Shown here piece after piece: positions 1-8,131 of a stretch of DNA of 64,000 bases. Origin of the DNA: Sporolactobacillus sp. Y61 (lineage in GTDB: Bacteria > Bacillota > Bacilli > Bacillales > Sporolactobacillaceae); assembly GCF_040529185.1 (NCBI RefSeq), contig NZ_CP159510.1, positions 1,612,001-1,676,000 on the forward strand, read 5' to 3'. Below the pieces are notes generated by a model that ran no database searches, had not been told where the DNA came from, and saw only the letters and a list, made by a program, of their open reading frames with translations. Within the stretch, counting starts at the first letter, position 1; the number at the start of each line of letters is the position of its first letter. Position numbers and translations under genes: made by a program.

Positions 1-1099
1 CGGTTATATGTTACTGTGGGTTGTCGTTATTTCCAATCTGATGGCGATTCTGATTCAGATGCTGTCAGCCAAGCTGGGCATAGCGACTTCACACAACCTG
101 CCGGAAACGATACGGAATGAGTGGCCGAAAGGGGTCTCCATTTTTTACTGGATACAGGGCGAAGTCATGGTCATGGCGACTGACCTTGCAGAATTTATCG
201 GCGCCGCCCTCGGGTTTCATCTTGTATTTGGTCTGCCGATGATTCCGGCGGCCATTCTGACGGCAATTTGTGCTCTTGCTATTCTCACTTTTCAGGTCAA
301 AGGGTACCGGCCGCTGGAAATGGTGATCGCCTCGATGGTCTTTATTGTCGTGATCGCGTTCAGCTTTGAAATTTTATTCTCATTGCCGGCATTTGAGCCG
401 CTGATGCATGGTTTTATCCCGCAGTTTCAGGGAACGGACAGTGTTTTGCTTGCTGCCGGAATCCTGGGGGCGACGGTTATGCCCCACGCCATTTATATGC
501 ACTCAGGTCTGACGTGCAGACGGGTTATTGGCCGGACACCGGGAGAAAGGAAAAAGATTTTCCGTTTTGAACTTGTTGATATTCTCATTGCGATGATTAT
601 TGCGGGAATCATTAATGCGATTATGCTGACCGTATCCGCATCGACATTTTTTGGAAAAGAAGTCATTTCTGATCTGACCGTTGCTTTCCATGGTTTTGAT
701 CAGTATATCGGCCCCACAGCAGCGTTTCTGTTCGGTATAGGGCTGCTGTCAGCAGGGCTCTCCAGCTCTTCAGTCGGGACGCTGGCCGGGGACATCATGA
801 TGCAGGGCTTTATTCGAAAACGGATTCCCGTGTTTATCAGGCGGATCTTTTCGATGCTGCCGCCGCTGATCCTGATTATTTCAGGTGCCAATGCGACACA
901 GGCCCTGGTAATGAGTCAGGTCGTTTTATCTTTCGGCATCGCGCTGGCGATTATCCCTCTGGTCCTTTTTACAAGTAAAAAAAGAATTATGGGTTCGCTT
1001 GTCAATCGACGGCTGACGACGATTACCGCCTGGGGAATTACGGCAGTGGTTGTTTGTCTGAACATGTTTTTACTGTTCCGGACGGTTACCGGACAATAA
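1..1099 (+). CDS. mntH: Mn2+/H+ NRAMP transporter MntH, 5' end outside the window
   Basis: This is the C-terminal part of a proton-coupled divalent metal (Mn2+) importer of the inner membrane. The open frame runs from the first bases of the window, so the true start lies upstream; the ATG at 8 is internal, because the same GYMLLW stretch is internal in the complete paralogue at 15296-16630. About 365 residues remain, with many membrane segments and the conserved MPHAIYMHS stretch of NRAMP helix 6. The two copies are clearly paralogous along their whole shared length. The NRAMP metal-binding DPGN motif of helix 1 would lie just before the window. Family assignment is firm; metal preference for Mn2+ is inferred from the family in Bacillales. 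Confidence 0.93.
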   Translation, partial: GYMLLWVVVISNLMAILIQMLSAKLGIATSHNLPETIRNEWPKGVSIFYWIQGEVMVMATDLAEFIGAALGFHLVFGLPMIPAAILTAICALAILTFQVKGYRPLEMVIASMVFIVVIAFSFEILFSLPAFEPLMHGFIPQFQGTDSVLLAAGILGATVMPHAIYMHSGLTCRRVIGRTPGERKKIFRFELVDILIAMIIAGIINAIMLTVSASTFFGKEVISDLTVAFHGFDQYIGPTAAFLFGIGLLSAGLSSSSVGTLAGDIMMQGFIRKRIPVFIRRIFSMLPPLILIISGANATQALVMSQVVLSFGIALAIIPLVLFTSKKRIMGSLVNRRLTTITAWGITAVVVCLNMFLLFRTVTGQ

Positions 1100-1129
1100 T
1101 CAGGGGAAAAATGGTGAAAACGGCAGAAC

Positions 1130-1165
1130 AAAGCCCTCCATTCCGGATCAAGAAGGGAGGGCTTT
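1130..1165 (-). terminator. Hairpin between convergent mntH and small minus-strand gene
   Basis: A perfect 10-bp stem, AAAGCCCTCC paired with GGAGGGCTTT, separates the two convergent genes. Only the minus-strand side is followed by a T-rich stretch, so it fits best as the terminator of the small gene at 1179-1355. Confidence 0.6.
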
Positions 1166-1178
1166 GCACGTATGATCG

Positions 1179-1355
1179 TTATCGCTGAGGGGTCAGGTTT
1201 CCTGCGATCTGCTGAGCTGTTTTTCCCATTTGCTGCATCGGCTTGTTGACCATATCAGGTAAACTGTTCTGCCGGCTTCTCAGCCACATAAATGCAGCAG
1301 CGCCTGCGCCACATGCGGCGAGAACAGGAATAATGTTGCCGTTCATCTGTGCCAT
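1179..1355 (-). CDS. Small single-pass membrane protein, 58 aa
   Basis: This is a short protein with one hydrophobic, Gly/Ala-rich N-terminal segment (about residues 7-20), then a polar tail rich in Gln and Met. The start was placed at the ATG at 1355 because GAGGAGG lies about 6 bases before it; the GTG at 1364 overlaps that ribosome site. The pattern of one Ala-rich membrane helix and a basic tail resembles small Bacillales proteins of the DUF3918 type, but the match is loose. It stands alone, ends at its own hairpin, and its function is unknown. Confidence 0.55.
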   Translation of the reverse strand: MAQMNGNIIPVLAACGAGAAAFMWLRSRQNSLPDMVNKPMQQMGKTAQQIAGNLTPQR

Positions 1356-1469
1356 ATTTTTCACCTCCTCTGAAAAATTCTTCTATATTTTCAGCTTCTG
1401 TGAGGCAATCTATGTGATGAAAAAACAGGAAAGCCGGTAATTGTTCACAGGATTATTGAATTTGTCAAA

Positions 1470-1499
1470 TTGACTTTATGAAGGATAATGACGTAAAAT
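1470..1499 (+). promoter_or_regulatory. SigA-type promoter of the aldolase gene
   Basis: TTGACT (1470-1475) and TAAAAT (1494-1499) are 18 bases apart. They sit about 100 bases before the aldolase start, leaving an untranslated leader without an obvious riboswitch fold. Confidence 0.55.
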
Positions 1500-1599
1500 G
1501 AAAATTGTGAGAGAACGCGGCCGGCGTTACAGTTATACCGGCTGATTGAATAAGATGGGAATTTTTGCGCCCAAATTTTAGCTGTGGAGGAATTAAATA

Positions 1600-2607
1600 A
1601 TGGTTAAACTGCAAAAAGGTAAGTTCCAGTTCCTTGAAAAGCTGTCCAACAACGATGGCGTTATTGCTGCCCTCGCTATTGATCAGCGTGGTTCTCTGAA
1701 AAGAATGATCGGCGCTGCTCAGGGCAAAGACGCAACAGATCAGGAACTTTCAGATTTTAAATCACTGGTATCAGAAGAACTGACAAAATATACCAGCGCG
1801 ATTCTGCTTGATCCGGAATATGGTCTTCCTGCCGGCAAGAAGCGCGACGCAAATTGCGGCCTCTTGACTTCTTATGAAAAGACCGGATATGACGCTACGG
1901 AACCCGGACGTATCCCTGACCTGCTCCCGAACTGGTCGGTTAAACGGATCAAGGAAAACGGCGGCGACGCGGTTAAGCTGCTTGTATACTACGATCCGGA
2001 TGAACCGGATACCATTAACGATGTGAAGAAGGCATTTGTAGAACGTGTCGGCTCTGAATGCAAGGCCGAAGACATTCCGCTGTTCTTCGAAATCGTCACA
2101 TATGATGAAAAAATTTCGGACAAGGCTGAATATGCCAAGGTTAAACCTCATAAGGTGCTTGAATCGATCAAGACCTTTACTCAGCCCCGTTATGGCATTG
2201 ACGTTCTGAAGCTCGAAGTTCCTGTTGATATGAGCCGCGTTGAAGGTGTCGGCGACAACGAACCGGTTTATTCTAAGGATGAAGCCGGGAAGTATTTCCG
2301 TGAAGTGGACAAGGAAACAACGCTTCCTTACATCTGGCTGAGTGCCGGTGTTTCTACGGACCTGTTCCAGAAGACTCTGGTATTCGCTCATGATGCCGGA
2401 TCGAAATATAATGGTGTACTCTGCGGCCGTGCAACATGGCGTGAAGGTGTTGCAGCTTATGGCAAAAACGGAGAAAAGGGTGCCAATGACTGGCTGAAGA
2501 CTCAAGGCAAAAAGAACGTTGAAGAACTCAACGCCATTCTCGCTAAGAGTGCAACGCCATGGTATGAAAAATACGGCGGCAAAGACAAGATCGAAGTTGT
2601 CGACTGA
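1600..2607 (+). CDS. lacD: Tagatose 1,6-bisphosphate aldolase (LacD family)
   Basis: This is a class I (Schiff-base) aldolase of the LacD family. It splits tagatose 1,6-bisphosphate, and often other ketohexose bisphosphates, to dihydroxyacetone phosphate and glyceraldehyde 3-phosphate in the cytoplasm. Family landmarks include the N-terminal AIDQRGSLKRM stretch, the ILLDPEYG segment and DVLKLEVPV, which carries the likely Schiff-base lysine. Its 335 residues are close to the usual 325-330. GTGGAGGAA precedes the ATG. No lacABC, tagatose kinase or PTS gene is adjacent, so it may serve broader sugar-phosphate metabolism rather than a lactose/galactose operon. Codons such as AAG and GAA recur in a pattern typical of a well-expressed gene. 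Confidence 0.92.
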   Translation: MVKLQKGKFQFLEKLSNNDGVIAALAIDQRGSLKRMIGAAQGKDATDQELSDFKSLVSEELTKYTSAILLDPEYGLPAGKKRDANCGLLTSYEKTGYDATEPGRIPDLLPNWSVKRIKENGGDAVKLLVYYDPDEPDTINDVKKAFVERVGSECKAEDIPLFFEIVTYDEKISDKAEYAKVKPHKVLESIKTFTQPRYGIDVLKLEVPVDMSRVEGVGDNEPVYSKDEAGKYFREVDKETTLPYIWLSAGVSTDLFQKTLVFAHDAGSKYNGVLCGRATWREGVAAYGKNGEKGANDWLKTQGKKNVEELNAILAKSATPWYEKYGGKDKIEVVD

Positions 2608-2630
2608 TTATCATTCCGTTGAGGGAAAAG

Positions 2631-2666
2631 TGATCCGAGGGGGAACTCTGTCGGGTCATTTTTTTT
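2631..2666 (+). terminator. Rho-independent terminator of lacD
   Basis: TGATCCGA (2631-2638) pairs with TCGGGTCA (2651-2658) with one G-U pair, followed by eight T residues. Confidence 0.85.
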
Positions 2667-2761
2667 GCTCTGATTACCCCCTGTTTTGTCAAATGCCGGC
2701 GAATATTATTTTTCAGTCAACAGGGACAGTTTATCCCGAATGATTTTGTTACCCGATCCGT

Positions 2762-2780
2762 TCGTGCTGTAACAGCACGA
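2762..2780 (+). other. Short hairpin before the LCP gene
   Basis: TCGTGCTG and CAGCACGA form a perfect 8-bp stem with a 3-base loop, 35 bases before the LCP start. No T-run follows on the plus strand. It could be an operator or leader hairpin; the role is unknown. Confidence 0.35.
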
Positions 2781-2814
2781 TTAAATAACCATACTGAAGA
2801 AAAGGGTAGAACAT

Positions 2815-3726
2815 ATGAAAAAGAAAATATTTCTGACGATTGGATGTATTATCGTCGTCCTGTTTGCGGCAGGTGCGGGTTACGTCTGGCATGTGCTGAA
2901 CTCGGTTAAGAGCGCGGCAGGCGACATGTATGAAACAGAAGGCGGTAATGGAAATCATGCCGCGGTAACCGATAAAAAACCGATCAATCTGCTGCTTCTC
3001 GGAGTGGACGAGCGTAAGGGAGATCGCGGCCGTTCCGATACCATTATCGGGATGACACTGAATCCAAATACGAAGACGATGCAGATGATTTCGATCCCGC
3101 GTGATACGCGGACTGAGATGGTCGGCAGAGGGACAATGGATAAAATCAACGCCGCCTATGCTTATGGTGGCGTCAAAATGGCCCAGGATTCGGTCCAGAA
3201 TTTCACAGGAGATATTCCCTTTGATTTTTATATTAAAATCAACATGGAAGGCATGAGTGATCTGGTCGATGCTGTTGGCGGCGTCACGGTCAACAACAAA
3301 CTGGACTGGCATGACGAAGGCTATTATCAAAAAGGGTATCATTATGCGCGGGGTAATATCACGCTGGATACCGGTGCCAAGGCAATGGGCTATGTCAGGA
3401 TGCGCCACCTGGATCCGCAGGGTGACTTCGGGCGTAATCAGCGTCAGCGTGATGTGATTATGGCGATTGTCAATAAAATGGCCAGCGTGTCCTCCATTTC
3501 CCGGTTTACAAATATTCTTGACGCACTGGGAAGTAATGTCAAAACCAATCTGACCTATGATGATATGAAAAATATTGCCCTGAATTACAGAGATGCCAGA
3601 GAGCACACGATTGATTATGAAGTTAAAGGGCAGAGTCAGAAGATTAACGGGATCTATTACCTGGTAGTCGGCAGCGCTGAGAAGCAGCGTGTACATGATA
3701 TGATCAGTGAACAGCTGGGAAACTGA
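2815..3726 (+). CDS. LytR-CpsA-Psr (LCP) family cell-wall ligase
   Basis: LCP proteins transfer undecaprenyl-linked glycopolymers, such as wall teichoic acid, onto peptidoglycan on the outer face of the membrane. The protein has an N-terminal membrane anchor (about residues 5-25), then the LCP fold: NLLLLGVDERKG with the catalytic-region Asp/Arg, the RSDTIIGMTL strand, ISIPRDTRTEM, a central GGVTV strand and the FGRNQRQRDVIM helix with conserved arginines. Its 303 residues are typical. It is monocistronic between two terminators. A second LCP gene lies at 20905-22008 beside the tag genes, so the two may share or divide the work. The ribosome site (AAAAGGG) is weak. Confidence 0.92.
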   Translation: MKKKIFLTIGCIIVVLFAAGAGYVWHVLNSVKSAAGDMYETEGGNGNHAAVTDKKPINLLLLGVDERKGDRGRSDTIIGMTLNPNTKTMQMISIPRDTRTEMVGRGTMDKINAAYAYGGVKMAQDSVQNFTGDIPFDFYIKINMEGMSDLVDAVGGVTVNNKLDWHDEGYYQKGYHYARGNITLDTGAKAMGYVRMRHLDPQGDFGRNQRQRDVIMAIVNKMASVSSISRFTNILDALGSNVKTNLTYDDMKNIALNYRDAREHTIDYEVKGQSQKINGIYYLVVGSAEKQRVHDMISEQLGN

Positions 3727-3735
3727 AATATTAAA

Positions 3736-3782
3736 AAAACGTGAGTGAGCGGATGATCCGCATCATTCACGTTTTAATTTTA
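3736..3782 (+). terminator. Terminator of the LCP gene
   Basis: AAAACGTGAGTG (3736-3747) pairs with CATTCACGTTTT (3764-3775) with one G-U pair and is followed by an AT-rich tail. It may work in both directions. Confidence 0.8.
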
Positions 3783-3920
3783 TTTTAATGAACATTTTCG
3801 GCCGAAATCTCGTGCCCTCAGGCAGGGGATGAAGGCCCTCCATTTAGCCCGAGAAGGCTTTTTCATGTATTGCTCGACCACCTCACCAGCCGCACGAATC
3901 AGATGAACGACAGGATCGTT

Positions 3921-4136
3921 ATTTTCTGCTTAATAAGCGGAAATGCTCCGCTTAAATGCAGAATCGAACGGGTTTCAGAGTATCATAAGCGGAGAATTTC
4001 CGATTAGCCAATGAAAAATCCCCCATTTTCATTTTTGGGGGCAATAAGTGGAATTCCTCCGTCTATTGAGGCTCGCCTTTATTCTTTTCACTAAATGAAG
4101 CGGAACTTCTTTTAAAAAGCCACCGGGCAGCGATAA
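3921..4136 (+). repeat. Dispersed ~220-bp palindromic repeat, copy A
   Basis: This intergenic stretch matches, in inverted orientation, the stretch at 34661-34895. Shared blocks include CTTAATAAGCGG, CCGCTTAAATGCAGAA, GAACGGGTTTCAG, GTATCATAAGCGGA, CCTCCGTCTATTGA and GCCACC.GGCAGCGAT. Each copy contains nested short palindromes of the type TAAGCGGA...TCCGCTTA. There is no open reading frame. It looks like a non-coding mobile or MITE-like element, which is inference. Outside the repeat, 3783-3920 holds nothing I can name. Confidence 0.7.
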
Positions 4137-4140
4137 GGAT

Positions 4141-4186
4141 CAGAAAAACGAGGTCTCCGGCGTGCCGGCGACTTGCCAGACGGTAG
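4141..4186 (+). repeat. ~45-bp repeat, copy 1 (downstream of the HD-GYP gene)
   Basis: The stretch AGAAAAACGAGGTCTCCGGC followed by a GC-rich part and GCGACTTGCC closely matches 6055-6104 in the same orientation. The two copies bracket the HD-GYP gene. Confidence 0.5.
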
Positions 4187-4199
4187 TTTTTTCTTCATT

Positions 4200-5930
4200 T
4201 TACCGTGGTGACTGCCTGGCAGTCCGGGCTTCGGGGAAGCAGCTTCTCATGTTCGTGATGAACTCCGCGAGATCCCTGCTCCGCAGAATGGATCCCCGGG
4301 GCAGGTCCGCCTTAACCGTTCCTTTTCCGTGAATGAAAAGAATCAGGTCCGGGTAATCCCGTCGGAGGCGGTTCAGGATCCGCTTCAGCATGTATTCCTG
4401 AGTTTGTTCAGTCAGGCCCAGGGCAAGGTATCGGGCCTTCTTGCGTTCAATGAGATCAAAAATGATGGATGCATCGGCGTTCCCGGCCAGAAGATACGTT
4501 TTCCATCCGTTGATCGCCAGCAGGTTATCAACCATTTTCATCTGTCCCCATATCTCACTGGATCCAAGGTTTGCGACAATCACTTTTCCCATATGTGTTT
4601 TTAAGTCTCCGGCGATTTTCCGCATGTTCCAGTCAAGCAGAGTCTGCGTTGTCGCGGATGCAACAAGGGCGTCTGACGGCCGGAGGCGTTTCCTGGCCAC
4701 ATCGGAGCGGATTTCCTTTTCCCCGCGTTCCAGCAATCTGGTAAATATATCTTCAATCCGCATGCCGTCCGACAGAGACTCGAAGCATTCTGCGGCTTTA
4801 AGCGGATCGCCCTCGATAAGATTCTTTAAATAGTTCTCCCAGTTCTGTCTGAGCAGGGAGTCGGTGACACTGCTGTCCCAGCCAATCACTTTTTTCACGG
4901 TTATGGAGAGATCTCTTGGAAGCTGAATCACTTTCTGGTTCCGATCCAGTTTAATTTTCGGCAGAATATCGGAGCCGTTCGGGTTGGGCAGCACGGTGCC
5001 TGCTTCTCCGTTCGTCAGCCGAACCTGAGTTGCCGGAGGGAAGATATGGAGAAAATTAATCAAACGGTAACAATCCTGGAGATCGAACAGCCGGCGGTTG
5101 ACACTGTCTGACAGAATGATCTGAAGCGCCATGATGGCACTCATCGGTTTCCGGTAAGAACGTTTCATGGTCAGAGCCGAGTAGACATCGGTCATCGCAA
5201 TGAGATTCAAATCTTTATCCTGTGCTGTCAGGTCCAGGTGATCCGGATAGCCTGATCCGGTCAGCCGTTCGTGATGTGAACGGACAATTCTCAGCGTCTC
5301 CCGCGGAAATCCAAGCCGCTTCAGAAGCTGATATCCTTTGACGGTGTGTTCTTTGACCTTTGCATATTCGCGCTCCGTCAGCTTCCCCTTTTTCAGAAGA
5401 ATCGATTTCGGCGTATAAAGCTTGCCTATATCATGCAAAAGGCTGCCCAGAATAAAGTCCTTTGATGGTAGGCCGGAACAGTGCCTGCTGTACAGACTGC
5501 AAAGCACGAATACATCGATGGAGTGAATGTATGTGGCGGGATCCCATTGTTTGAGGCTGTCCATCAGAAGACGAACGGCAGGCTCGGCAAATTCATGGAC
5601 ATACATCGTCAGAAGCCACTGGTAGGAGGATTCTGAATGGAGGATACGTCCATAACGTAATTCATTGGCGATCTGTGCCATGTCATTCTGAAACCGGTCC
5701 GTCAGCGCCCGTTTCTGATGAGCTGACAGCTGCTGATGGCTGCGTCCTCCGTAAACAGGAACCGGCTGATCCATGACTGATATTTCATGAATCCGTTTGC
5801 GCTCAAGATCCGCGGCTACTTCTGATGTGATGCAGGTCCCGGCACGGTAAAGGACAACTGAATTTATGTATATATCTTTTGCAAGCAGGCATTCTCCAGT
5901 CAGTTGGTCAAGTGTGACTGCTTTCGGCAA
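4200..5930 (-). CDS. HD-GYP domain protein with a C-terminal cobalamin-binding-like domain
   Basis: HD-GYP domains hydrolyse cyclic di-GMP. The middle of this 576-aa cytoplasmic protein carries the full set: HSIDVF near residue 136, the HDIGK pair at 166-170, HHE at 219-221 and GSGYP at 225-229. The N-terminal 100 residues lack a recognisable domain. Residues 390-445 look like a helical cap and 448-540 like a Rossmann-type B12-binding fold (KVIVANLGSSEIWGQMKM, then GWKTYLLAG), but the cobalamin-ligating DxHxxG motif is replaced by SSEIWG, so it probably does not bind B12 through a histidine. The start is TTG at 5930, 8 bases after GGGAGTG. It is divergent from motAB, so a role in motility or surface control is plausible. 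Catalytic activity is likely but unproven. Confidence 0.85.
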   Translation of the reverse strand: MPKAVTLDQLTGECLLAKDIYINSVVLYRAGTCITSEVAADLERKRIHEISVMDQPVPVYGGRSHQQLSAHQKRALTDRFQNDMAQIANELRYGRILHSESSYQWLLTMYVHEFAEPAVRLLMDSLKQWDPATYIHSIDVFVLCSLYSRHCSGLPSKDFILGSLLHDIGKLYTPKSILLKKGKLTEREYAKVKEHTVKGYQLLKRLGFPRETLRIVRSHHERLTGSGYPDHLDLTAQDKDLNLIAMTDVYSALTMKRSYRKPMSAIMALQIILSDSVNRRLFDLQDCYRLINFLHIFPPATQVRLTNGEAGTVLPNPNGSDILPKIKLDRNQKVIQLPRDLSITVKKVIGWDSSVTDSLLRQNWENYLKNLIEGDPLKAAECFESLSDGMRIEDIFTRLLERGEKEIRSDVARKRLRPSDALVASATTQTLLDWNMRKIAGDLKTHMGKVIVANLGSSEIWGQMKMVDNLLAINGWKTYLLAGNADASIIFDLIERKKARYLALGLTEQTQEYMLKRILNRLRRDYPDLILFIHGKGTVKADLPRGSILRSRDLAEFITNMRSCFPEARTARQSPR

Positions 5931-6054
5931 GGTTTGTTCACTCCCGGCTGAATTTCAGCAATTTAAAAGCATTCCGGCCCTGCCGGAGATAAGGAGTTGG
6001 TTCCTGTCTTTGCTTTGACTTTAACAAAGAATTTATTTTTCGCGGAAAATGGGC

Positions 6055-6104
6055 TAAGAAAAACGAAGCCTCCGGCGGCGCCTGCGACTTGCCGTCCGGC
6101 AGGT
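6055..6104 (+). repeat. ~45-bp repeat, copy 2 (upstream of the HD-GYP gene)
   Basis: AAGAAAAACGAAGCCTCCGG and the following GCGACTTGCC block match the copy at 4141-4186. It lies in the 470-base gap between the divergent HD-GYP and motA genes. The rest of that gap (5931-6403) holds only the possible SigD site at 6342-6368. Confidence 0.45.
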
Positions 6105-6341
6105 GTTCCTTCCGCTCCCACAACATATTATGCCAAATGAGAACAAATTACACGGTTCATTTTATCAGGAGACCGGATAAAAGGGAAGTAGATAAAAATA
6201 ATATTCTGTCCCCTTATTGCGCGGGAGCATGAAAAAGGGGATCAGGAACGGTGAGAAAGGAAGCCTTTTACTTAAAAACAGGAAAAAAGACCTGCTTCGA
6301 TCAGAAAAAACAGGCCAAAAGGTCTATATCAGAGCCTTCCT

Positions 6342-6368
6342 TCAACTTTTGTCGAGACCGGTCGATAA
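6342..6368 (+). promoter_or_regulatory. Possible SigD promoter of motAB
   Basis: TCAA (6342-6345), 15 bases, then GTCGATAA (6361-6368) resembles the flagellar SigD consensus TAAA-N15-GCCGATAT, with two mismatches in the -10 box. It sits 36 bases before the motA start. Confidence 0.4.
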
Positions 6369-6403
6369 TAAAGGTACAGGGTTAAAACGGAAGGATGAAG
6401 ATT

Positions 6404-7234
6404 ATGGCTGCTGCAACGGTAATTGGCCTGCTTACAGGAATACTGTCGTTACTGCTTGGATTCATGCTGGAAGGCGGGACACTGGGGGCTCTTTTCCAGG
6501 TCACTGCGCTTCTGATTGTTTTTGGCGGGACGATCGGTGCGGTGATTGTCAGTTTTCCCGGAGCAACACTTGCCAAATTACCTTTTATTCTCAGGTATGC
6601 CTTTGCCCGGCCAAAAGAAAAACCGGGTGAAGTGATTGCCCGACTGATGGAGCTGGCGAATATATCCCGGCGGGAAGGGCTGCTTGCTCTGGAAAGTGAG
6701 CAGGAGAAATATAGGGATGACCCCTTTATGTCCGGTGGCATCCAGATGGTTGTAGACGGGGTGGATTCGGATGTTATTGACGATATCCTGAACCGTGATA
6801 TTGAACTATACGAGCAGAAGATTCTGTCAATCGGGAGAATCTTTGAAGAAGCAGGAGGATTTTCACCGACTATGGGGATTATCGGGACAGTCATGGGCCT
6901 GGTTCATGTACTGGGCAACCTGACCAGTCCGACAGATCTTGGACCTTCTATTGCGGTTGCCTTTATTGCGACACTTTACGGCGTTGCCGGAGCCAATGTG
7001 ATTTTCCTGCCTATTTTCAATAAAATCAAGGCAAACCTCGCCCAGGATGTTCTGATCCGCCAGATTAAAGCTGAGGGAATTTTATCCATTCAGTATGGTG
7101 AGAATACGATGATTCTTCGTCAGAAACTGTTTGCCTTCCTAAGTATCGATGAGCGTGCCGCGGCCGAAGAAGTGATCAGCGGGTCGGAAGCAGCCGGTCA
7201 GGCAAACTATCAAGGGGCAGGAAGTCATGAGTAA
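6404..7234 (+). CDS. motA: Flagellar stator protein MotA
   Basis: MotA forms, with MotB, the ion channel that turns the flagellum. The 276-residue protein has two N-terminal membrane helices (GLLTGILSLLLGFML and ALLIVFGGTIGAVIVSF), a cytoplasmic loop with SRREGLLALE, and two further helices around FSPTMGIIGTVMGLVHVL and AVAFIATLYGVAG. The start was set at the ATG at 6404, 9 bases after GGAAGG; an ATG at 6395 abuts that ribosome site directly. The end overlaps motB by 8 bases. The family call is firm, but whether the pair conducts protons or sodium (MotPS type) is open; see the motB entry. Confidence 0.93.
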   Translation: MAAATVIGLLTGILSLLLGFMLEGGTLGALFQVTALLIVFGGTIGAVIVSFPGATLAKLPFILRYAFARPKEKPGEVIARLMELANISRREGLLALESEQEKYRDDPFMSGGIQMVVDGVDSDVIDDILNRDIELYEQKILSIGRIFEEAGGFSPTMGIIGTVMGLVHVLGNLTSPTDLGPSIAVAFIATLYGVAGANVIFLPIFNKIKANLAQDVLIRQIKAEGILSIQYGENTMILRQKLFAFLSIDERAAAEEVISGSEAAGQANYQGAGSHE

Positions 7235-8003
7235 TAAACGGAAACGCCGTCGAATCAAAAAAGTTGATACACCTGATAAGTCGGGCAGATGGCTGATTAC
7301 TTATTCGGATCTCATTACGCTGCTGCTTGTCTTCTTTATTGTCATGTTTTCCATGAGTACGATTGAAAATCAGCGATTCAACGCACTTGTGAGTTCTCTG
7401 CGCTCGTCATTTCAGGGGGATTCCATTCTTGAGGGTATGGGCTATCCGGGCACCGACAAAAGTCAGAAGACGCCGGATATCCCGATTGTAAAAGAGAAGA
7501 AGTCGCCTACCGAAGATGAAAAAAAGCAGGATGCCAGGCAGCTGGATGCACTGTATGTACAACTGAGTAAATATATCAATGAAAGTCATCTTAATTCTGA
7601 CGTTTCTCTGGTGGAGACGCCGCGTGGTGTGCAAATGACCTTCCGCGAACAGATTCTTTTTGATCTGAGCAGTGCCGATCTTAAGCCCAATGCTGCGCCT
7701 GTACTGAAAAAAATCGGGGGCATTCTCAGTGAGGTACCCAATGAAATCAGTATTGAGGGGCATACGGATAACACACCTTACAGGGGCAGTCGGTCATACA
7801 TCCATTCCAACTGGGAACTTTCAGGTGTCCGTGCTCAGCGTGTGATGAATTTCTTAATCAAAAATGACAAACTGAATCCGGCCCGGTTTCACTTTGTCGG
7901 CTACGGGGAGTATCGGCCTGTCGTTAAGAATGACACACCGGAACATAAAGCAATGAACCGGCGCGTAAATATCGTTGTGATCAGGGAAGAAAAGACAAAT
8001 TGA
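7227..8003 (+). CDS. motB: Flagellar stator protein MotB (MotS-like membrane segment)
   Basis: MotB anchors the stator to peptidoglycan. It has a basic N-terminus, one membrane helix containing the ion-carrying aspartate (TYSDLITLLLVFFIVMFSMS), a linker, and an OmpA-like peptidoglycan-binding domain with the GHTDNTP, NWELSGVRA and NRRVNIVV motifs. Its 258 residues are normal. The helix starts with TYSD and ends with FSMS, as in B. subtilis MotS, rather than the PYAD...LYAS of MotB, so a sodium-driven stator is possible. That is inference from remembered sequences. It is translated with motA through an overlap. Confidence 0.92.
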   Translation: MSNKRKRRRIKKVDTPDKSGRWLITYSDLITLLLVFFIVMFSMSTIENQRFNALVSSLRSSFQGDSILEGMGYPGTDKSQKTPDIPIVKEKKSPTEDEKKQDARQLDALYVQLSKYINESHLNSDVSLVETPRGVQMTFREQILFDLSSADLKPNAAPVLKKIGGILSEVPNEISIEGHTDNTPYRGSRSYIHSNWELSGVRAQRVMNFLIKNDKLNPARFHFVGYGEYRPVVKNDTPEHKAMNRRVNIVVIREEKTN

Positions 8004-8131
8004 AGCAAAATTTGCTAATTAAAATGGCGGAATTTGCCGTAAACATATTGCTTTTTTCAGTCACTGTCGATAAGCTGATTATAAGATGATTTCTTTAATT
8101 TTGGACTGAACTACTGATGAGGGTGTGACAT

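Noticed and set aside
1771..2505. Long minus-strand open frame of 244 aa opposite the aldolase gene
   Set aside because: It is the antisense shadow of lacD; no ribosome site or family resemblance, and the plus-strand protein is a clear match.
2749..3696. 315-aa minus-strand frame opposite the LCP gene
   Set aside because: It is antisense to a gene with clear LCP motifs and has no start signal.
3780..4200. CRISPR-like array suggested by repeated TAAGCGGA palindromes
   Set aside because: The spacing is irregular, copies are inverted rather than direct, and no spacers or cas genes exist.
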